DNA from: JBMSHD01 sp049416425 | Lineage (GTDB): Bacteria > Pseudomonadota > Gammaproteobacteria > Francisellales > Francisellaceae | NCBI GenBank assembly: GCA_049416425.1 | Contig: JBMSHD010000084.1 | Coordinates: forward strand, 1-10,391 | Reading direction: 5' to 3' | DNA length: 10,391 nt | Shown: in pieces, positions 5,979 to 10,391 of the stretch | Layout: every line of letters begins with the position of its first letter | How positions within the stretch are numbered: the first letter of the stretch is position 1 | Position numbers and translations under genes: made by a program | Notes under the pieces: generated by a model | Seen by the model: the letters and a program-made list of their open reading frames with translations, nothing else | The model's database searches: none | Told to the model about the DNA's origin: nothing

Positions 5979-6911
5979 ATGTTATCGACTATCATCCATT
6001 CCCTGGTTCCAGTCGCTTTCGTTATTTTACTGGGCTTTATTGCTGGCTATAAAAAAATTATCAATAATCAACACAGTCATTCTCTGGCCACCTATGTCAT
6101 GAGCTTCAGCTTCCCCTGTCTTCTGTTTGCCATCACGGCAACCGCAAGCCCTAAGCTGCTTATCAACATCGATGCCATTGTCGCCTTTACCATCGGTCTT
6201 ATGGGCATGTATCTCATCGGTTTTGCCATGCATCACTACATCATGAGACGCGATATTCACAAGAGCGCTCAAGGCGCCTTCGTCTGTGCCTTTCCGGACA
6301 TGGCATTTATGGGCATTCCTATCTTCATGCAACTTCTGGGGCCTCAGGCTTTAATCTCTATCGTCATGGGCAATATCATCACCAGCGTGCTGATGATTCC
6401 AATGACCGTAACGCTGCTTGAACTGAAGCATGGAAACAGCCATAAGCTGCACCATCTCATCGCCAAACAACTGTTTACCGTCATAAAAAAACCGCTTGTT
6501 TTCGCCCCAGTTTTGGGCATCATCTACTCAATAAGTGGTCTGGAGCTACCAAAACTTATTGATGACAGCCTGCATCTTATCGGCAATACCACCTCCGGTG
6601 TCTCACTGTTTGCCTTAGGACTGATCATGTCATGCTATACCATAAAGCTGACTCGTGGCGTGCTGCTTAATATCATGCTTAAAAACATCATTCATCCCGT
6701 TCTGATGATCGCTTTAGTGGCAATTTTTGCGCTTAAAGGTATCTTTGCTAAAGAGGTGATCCTTTTGTGCGCTATGCCTACAGCGACCATGACCACTATG
6801 TTTGCACTGAAATATCAGACATTGACGGAAGAGTCCACCAGTGCGACGATTCTAGGAACGCTCATCTCTATCATTACCCTGCCGGTATTTATGCTTATCG
6901 TTGCTATTTAA
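5979..6911 (+). CDS. AEC (auxin efflux carrier) family transporter
   Basis: This is an inner-membrane permease of the AEC/BART superfamily (MdcF, YfdV and plant PIN relatives), usually moving organic anions or amino-acid-like solutes. The substrate cannot be read from sequence. The 310 residues form about ten hydrophobic segments, roughly 8-24, 36-54, 64-86, 97-118, 123-147, 172-188, 198-221, 228-252, 257-278 and 286-310. These fall in the family's two five-helix halves, separated by the basic loop near 148-170. Family marks include CAFPDMAFMGIPI (103-115) in helix 4, where most members have an Asn-containing 'N.gflG.P', ALGL (212-215), KNIIHP (235-240) and AMPTATMTTMFA near the C-terminus. 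The start ATG 5979 has GGGAA nine bases upstream. It is followed 69 bases later by the deaminase gene in the same direction, so a joint transcript and a purine- or sulfur-related substrate are possible but inferred. Confidence 0.85.
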   Translation: MLSTIIHSLVPVAFVILLGFIAGYKKIINNQHSHSLATYVMSFSFPCLLFAITATASPKLLINIDAIVAFTIGLMGMYLIGFAMHHYIMRRDIHKSAQGAFVCAFPDMAFMGIPIFMQLLGPQALISIVMGNIITSVLMIPMTVTLLELKHGNSHKLHHLIAKQLFTVIKKPLVFAPVLGIIYSISGLELPKLIDDSLHLIGNTTSGVSLFALGLIMSCYTIKLTRGVLLNIMLKNIIHPVLMIALVAIFALKGIFAKEVILLCAMPTATMTTMFALKYQTLTEESTSATILGTLISIITLPVFMLIVAI

Positions 6912-6935
6912 TCACAAAACTCTAACGCCAAAGTC

Positions 6936-6944
6936 TGATATACT
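6936..6944 (+). promoter_or_regulatory. Possible extended -10 promoter before the deaminase gene
   Basis: TGATATACT (6936-6944) fits the extended -10 form TGnTATA(A/C)T, 36 bases before the deaminase start. No good -35 is seen, as is allowed for extended -10 promoters. The deaminase gene may therefore be expressed on its own as well as by read-through from the transporter gene. Confidence 0.3.
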
Positions 6945-6980
6945 ACTTGCTAAAATCTTAAACCAATTGAGCTCGCAACG

Positions 6981-8294
6981 ATGAAAAATCAGATTATTGC
7001 CGCCAAATGGATTCTACCCATCCGCCCTGAACATCTTGTTTTAGAAGATCATGCTTTAGTCATAAGCGATGATAGGATCATTGATATTCTACCAACTCTG
7101 GAGGCGAAATCACGCTATAGACATCATGAGGTCAGTGATTTTAATCACCATGTCATCATGCCGGGAATGATCAATTCACACACCCATCTGGCGATGAATC
7201 TGTTTAGAGGCTTAGGCGATGACCATACACTTGAACGCTGGTTGAATGATTACATCTGGCCGGCCGAAACCAAAACAGTCTCAAAAGAGATGGTTTATGA
7301 TGGCACGCAACTGGCATTGGCCGAATCAATCCGCGCAGGAGTGACCTGCATCAATGACCATTATTTCTACCCGGATGCCGTCATCAAGGCCATTGAAGAA
7401 GCCGGCATTCGAGGTCGAGTTTCCAATTGTATTTTTAATTTTGCCGTGCCTTGGGCTGACGATATCGAACAATACTTTCGAGACACCATAAAGACGATTG
7501 AAACCGTCGATAATGCCCATACATTTGCTGCTATCGGCCCACACTCGCCCTATACAGTCGATGACTGTATTATGCGACGCGTTATCGCACTGTCGGATAA
7601 ACATGAGCTACCGATTCATATCCATCTTCACGAAACACGAAATGAAGTCGATGGTTTCAGAGAAAAACACGGGCTGACTCCACTTCAATATTATGATAAA
7701 AATGGCTGGCTAGGCGATCATTTCATCGCCGTCCACATGACGGCGGCAGATGAAAAAGACATCGATATCCTATACAAACATGGCATCTCAGTTGTCCACT
7801 GCCCCGAATCAAATATGAAACTCGCATCAGGGATCATGCCATCTCAGCTGCTTTTTGATAAAGGCATCAATATCGCCCTTGGTACCGATGGCGCCGCCAG
7901 CAACAATGATCTGAGCCTCTTGGGAGAAGCACGAAGCGCCGCTTTTTTAGCCAAACTTAACTATGGTGCTGATAAGCTACCTGCTGCCAAAGCGCTGGAG
8001 ATGGTGACGATTAACGGCGCTAAAGCTTTGCATCTTGATCACTTAATTGGCTCACTCGAGCCCGGTAAACAAGCTGATTTTATCGCCATCAACCTTTACC
8101 AGCCGGAGACTTCACCGGTATACAACCCGATGTCACAGATCATCTATGCCGCCGCCAGCAGCCAGATCACCGATCTTTGGTGCAGAGGCAAACACATCAT
8201 GAAAAATCGGGAAATCACCACGTTGTCACTATCAAATATCTTAAAGAAACAGGAAAAATGGTCAAAAATCATTAAATCAGCGTTTGCCTCATAA
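6981..8294 (+). CDS. mtaD: 5-methylthioadenosine/S-adenosylhomocysteine deaminase-like amidohydrolase (TrzA/AtzA family)
   Basis: This is a metal-dependent cytoplasmic hydrolase. MtaD-type members deaminate S-adenosylhomocysteine, 5'-methylthioadenosine or adenosine to the inosine analogue plus ammonia. The 437 residues have the family's full layout: a flanking β-sandwich, then PGMINSHTHLAMNLFRG with metal ligands H67 and H69, WLNDYIWPAE (87-96), HIHLHET with ligand H215 and E218, VHMTAADE with H252, VVHCPESNMKLASG (271-284) and LGTDGAASNNDL with ligand D303. The C-terminus GSLEPGKQADF closes the β-sandwich. The 'WL...IWP.E' and 'CPESNMKLASG' blocks favour MtaD over triazine hydrolases or guanine deaminase, but the actual substrate is inferred. 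ATG 6981 is preceded only by a weak GAG. It lies downstream of the AEC transporter gene and converges with the poxB-like gene, 26 bases apart. Confidence 0.85.
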   Translation: MKNQIIAAKWILPIRPEHLVLEDHALVISDDRIIDILPTLEAKSRYRHHEVSDFNHHVIMPGMINSHTHLAMNLFRGLGDDHTLERWLNDYIWPAETKTVSKEMVYDGTQLALAESIRAGVTCINDHYFYPDAVIKAIEEAGIRGRVSNCIFNFAVPWADDIEQYFRDTIKTIETVDNAHTFAAIGPHSPYTVDDCIMRRVIALSDKHELPIHIHLHETRNEVDGFREKHGLTPLQYYDKNGWLGDHFIAVHMTAADEKDIDILYKHGISVVHCPESNMKLASGIMPSQLLFDKGINIALGTDGAASNNDLSLLGEARSAAFLAKLNYGADKLPAAKALEMVTINGAKALHLDHLIGSLEPGKQADFIAINLYQPETSPVYNPMSQIIYAAASSQITDLWCRGKHIMKNREITTLSLSNILKKQEKWSKIIKSAFAS

Positions 8295-8317
8295 GCTATT
8301 GATCGCTGTTCTACCTC

Positions 8318-8344
8318 AGCTTAAAACAAGCTTTTGATCTTTTT
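8318..8344 (+). terminator. Weak candidate terminator between convergent genes
   Basis: On the plus strand AGCTT (8318-8322) and AAGCT (8328-8332) form a five-pair stem with loop AAAAC. TTT, GATC and a run of five T follow to 8344. It would end the deaminase transcript inside the 3' end of the convergent poxB-like gene. The stem is short, so this is tentative. Confidence 0.3.
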
Positions 8345-10030
8345 CTCAATAAACATCTCTTTTACCCGCCCTGTGGTAAACTTCCAAGCGGTACTTAGAT
8401 CAATTTTAGGTGGAATGATTAGCTCATCTGGGTTTACAAATACTTCAATAACTGTGGGTTTTATGTTCTTAAATGCTTGAATTAAAGCTGGCTCAAGCTC
8501 ATTGATATGCTGAACTCTGATGCCGTCACATCCATGGGCGATGGCTACGTCTTTATAATTGGGATTAACAAGATCAGTGACATAGCGAGGGTAACCTGCT
8601 GCTTCCATCTCAAGCTCAACAAAACCAAATTTATTGTTGACGAATACGACCGATGTAAGGTTGAGGCCATATCGAGATGCGGTAACCAAATCACCTAGGA
8701 GCATCGAAAACGCACCGTCTCCACTCATGGAAATAACCTGTCTATCTGGATATTTCGCTTTTGCCCCAATGGCGGCAGGCAAAGCGACGCCTAAAGATCC
8801 ATGACTAAATGAACCGATTAAACGCTGAGATCCATGCATTCTTAAATAACGTGCCGTCCAGACGGTAATCTCACCGACATCGGCAATAAATATGGCATTA
8901 TCATCTGCAAGCTCTGCTATCTTAAGCACAACTGATTGTGGATGAATAACCGCTTGAGTATTTTCAAAATTCAGATATTTTTCATTGGTGGATTCTATCC
9001 ATGCCGTTTTTTTTCTCTGTAATTTCTTCAGGTGAGTCGAATCTGTTTTAGAATCGATAAGCGGTAGTAATTTTTGAAGTGTCGACTTGACCTCACCAAT
9101 GGCTCCACAGGCGACTGGGCACCGATGTCCAAGTTTTTCAGGGTTTAAATCTATTTGAATAACATTGCCATGAGTCGGTAAAAATGCTGAGTAGGGAAAG
9201 TCGGTGCCCAACATGATCAATAGATCCGCATTTTCAACGACAGCAAGCCCATGGGGCGTACCAACATGGCCGATTCCGCCGATATTATTCAGATAGTCAT
9301 GCTCCAACACTTCTGTCCCTTTCAGAGAATGTGCCACAGGTGCCTGCAATGTTTCAGACAGCGCCATAACCTCTACTCTGGCGCCCCTGGCACCAGCACC
9401 AATTAAAAGAGAAGGCCGCCTGCTACTATTGATTAAGGCCGCCATTTTTTCAAGTTCTTCGGCTGAAGGTATGACCAAATGAAAATGTCTGGGGAAAATA
9501 CAGACCGGTCGATCGGATTTTTCAATTTCAGCGATAGAAAGATCCGTCGGGATAGACAGATGTGCCACACCTCTTTGACTAACTGCCGCCTCTATGGCTT
9601 GCTGAATCAATCTAGGCATCTGCTGAGGTCTTTGTAGTACCTGGTTAAATACGGTTAAATCATCGAATATTTTGAGTTGATCGACCTCCTGAAAATAATC
9701 TGAGGCAATTTCACTACCTGGCACCTGGCCTGTAATTACCAAGACTGGAGAGCGGTCGCGTTTTGCATTATACAACCCATTGACATAGTGTAATGCGCCT
9801 GGACCAATTGTTCCTACACATACAGCCAGCTCTTGTGACAACTCAGCTTGAGCCGCCGCGGCAAATCCTGCAACTTCTTCATGCCTGACGGTATACCAAG
9901 TGATGCGCCCATCTCTTCTGATGGCATCCGTTACGGCATTCATTGCATCTCCAGTGATGCCAAATATCTGCTTGATCCCATATTCAGCCAGTTGGTAGAC
10001 AATCTCTTCTGCAATACTATGTGTTGCCAT
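8321..10030 (-). CDS. poxB: Pyruvate dehydrogenase (quinone) / pyruvate oxidase, PoxB-like
   Basis: This is a ThDP- and FAD-dependent peripheral membrane enzyme that decarboxylates pyruvate to acetate and CO2 and passes electrons to ubiquinone. The 569 residues (E. coli PoxB has 572) show three domains: the pyrimidine domain with FGITGDAMNAV and catalytic Glu in VRHEEVAGFAA (E51), GTIGPGALHYVNGLYNAKRD (74-93), a central FAD-type domain (about 185-330, IGAGARGA, LGTDFPYSAFLP), and the pyrophosphate domain with SGDGAFSMLLGDL (437-449) and VNNKFGFVELEMEAAGYP. NNKFGFVELEME aligns with the PoxB NNSVLGFVAMEMK region and argues against acetolactate synthase. The C-terminal tail (IPPKIDLSTAWKFTTGRVKE, then a Lys-rich end) corresponds to the lipid-binding tail of PoxB but is shorter and more basic. 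ATG 10030 has AGGAG (10037-10041) six bases upstream, a strong SD. It is convergent with mtaD. Confidence 0.88.
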   Translation of the reverse strand: MATHSIAEEIVYQLAEYGIKQIFGITGDAMNAVTDAIRRDGRITWYTVRHEEVAGFAAAAQAELSQELAVCVGTIGPGALHYVNGLYNAKRDRSPVLVITGQVPGSEIASDYFQEVDQLKIFDDLTVFNQVLQRPQQMPRLIQQAIEAAVSQRGVAHLSIPTDLSIAEIEKSDRPVCIFPRHFHLVIPSAEELEKMAALINSSRRPSLLIGAGARGARVEVMALSETLQAPVAHSLKGTEVLEHDYLNNIGGIGHVGTPHGLAVVENADLLIMLGTDFPYSAFLPTHGNVIQIDLNPEKLGHRCPVACGAIGEVKSTLQKLLPLIDSKTDSTHLKKLQRKKTAWIESTNEKYLNFENTQAVIHPQSVVLKIAELADDNAIFIADVGEITVWTARYLRMHGSQRLIGSFSHGSLGVALPAAIGAKAKYPDRQVISMSGDGAFSMLLGDLVTASRYGLNLTSVVFVNNKFGFVELEMEAAGYPRYVTDLVNPNYKDVAIAHGCDGIRVQHINELEPALIQAFKNIKPTVIEVFVNPDELIIPPKIDLSTAWKFTTGRVKEMFIEKKIKSLF

Positions 10031-10112
10031 ATGAATCTCCTGTGTTAAATGCTGCTTCTTTTATGGTTTGGATGGTTTCATTTTTCTTTTGCAGGTAAGA
10101 TTCCGCTATGAT

Positions 10113-10355
10113 TTAGCAAAAGACAGCCACCTGATTTTTAAGCGCTAAATAGATGACTTTCCAAAACTGTTTCGCTGTAGCAACAATGGTTCTTCCTAGA
10201 TCTTTCCAACGCTTTCGATTTCCATAAAAGCATAGACCATATATCCTTGATTTATCACTACGTTTTTCATTGTATAGACGAGATTCATTCTGATTACCAT
10301 TAAGAGCTGTTATTTTTTGATCTTTCTTTATGACAACGCTGAAAACTCCCCATTT
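10113..10355 (-). pseudogene. Unrecognised decayed reading frame upstream of poxB-like gene
   Basis: A minus-strand frame of 80 codons stays open between stops at 10356-10358 and 10113-10115 but has no ATG, GTG or TTG start. It reads from KWGVFSVVIKKDQKITALNG to YGLCFYGNRKRWKDLGRTIV and then ATAKQFWKVIYLALKNQ. It is basic and aromatic-rich with one ordered motif-like stretch (YGNRKRWKDLGRT). I do not recognise the family. The absence of a start and the overlapping frame entering from the right edge suggest that it is the 3' part of a frameshifted gene, perhaps from a mobile element. It ends about 80 bases before the poxB-like start, so the promoter of that gene must lie within or just after it. 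Confidence 0.4.
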
Positions 10356-10391
10356 TTAATAATTGCCTCTTGAGGCAGTGATTTCAATGTA
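10328..10391 (-). pseudogene. 3' end of a reading frame entering from the right edge
   Basis: On the minus strand a frame open to the window edge reads TLKSLPQEAIIKNGEFSALS and stops at TAA 10328-10330. It overlaps, in another frame, the start-less 80-codon frame at 10113-10355. The two together look like one protein broken by a frameshift at about 10330-10355. Too little is present to name a family. Confidence 0.3.
10364..10377. repeat. Short perfect palindrome near the right edge
   Basis: TGCCTC (10364-10369) and GAGGCA (10372-10377) are inverted around TT. The unit lies inside the partial frame at the window edge and has no adjacent T-run, so it does not look like a terminator. Its role is unknown and it may be coincidental. 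Confidence 0.35.

Noticed and set aside
8321..10030. Acetolactate synthase large subunit (IlvB) for the ThDP enzyme
   Set aside because: The RHEEVAGFAA, GDGAFSMLLGDL and NNKFGFVELEME blocks and the C-terminal TGR tail match PoxB better, and no small-subunit gene is adjacent.
2149..10030. Functional linkage of dxs and the poxB-like gene as two pyruvate-consuming ThDP enzymes
   Set aside because: They are separated by three unrelated genes and both are common metabolic genes, so co-location is likely chance.
10113..10391. C-terminus of an IS110/IS1111 transposase
   Set aside because: A few residues (SRGNY, GVFSVVI, YN) hint at it in one frame, but the characteristic ending and spacing are missing, so I left the family unassigned.

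Overview
The window reads as chromosomal DNA of a gammaproteobacterium. The housekeeping genes dxs and guaA have close to Escherichia coli length and motifs, and a PoxB-type pyruvate:quinone oxidoreductase and an MtaD/TrzA-type deaminase sit beside them. The AT-leaning composition and the residue style of the left-end genes would fit a Francisella/Piscirickettsia/Legionella-like lineage. That placement is an impression, not a measurement.

Left region (1-2148) is an AT-rich accessory or decayed zone. A possible LuxR-type sensor-like protein without a DNA-binding domain (37-513) overlaps a hotdog-fold thioesterase (506-946). The thioesterase shares its stop region with a convergent lipocalin-like gene (943-1326). 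Next come two remnants on the minus strand: the C-terminus of a replicative DnaB helicase (1400-1558) and an IS3-family element (about 1559-2141). In the IS, orfA is frameshifted and interrupted by a stop, most of orfB is deleted, and the far end lies only a few bases past the dxs stop.

The core (2149-8294) is well preserved. On the minus strand, guaA (GMP synthase) is followed by dxs (DXP synthase), each with a plausible promoter. Divergent from guaA, on the plus strand, an AEC-family membrane transporter is followed by an MtaD-like S-adenosylhomocysteine/methylthioadenosine deaminase. A 330-base intergenic region holds the divergent promoters.

Right region (8295-10391): a PoxB-like, ThDP- and FAD-dependent pyruvate dehydrogenase (quinone) converges on the deaminase gene. 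Upstream of it is an AT-rich, apparently decayed stretch with two overlapping minus-strand reading frames that I do not recognise, one of them open to the window edge.

Functionally, the intact genes cover isoprenoid precursor supply (Dxs), guanine nucleotide synthesis (GuaA), probable purine or SAM by-product salvage (MtaD) with an exporter or importer of unknown substrate beside it, and pyruvate overflow to acetate (PoxB). I see no CRISPR array, tRNA, rRNA or clear defence system. The least explained parts are the left-end sensor/thioesterase/lipocalin cluster and the right-edge remnant.
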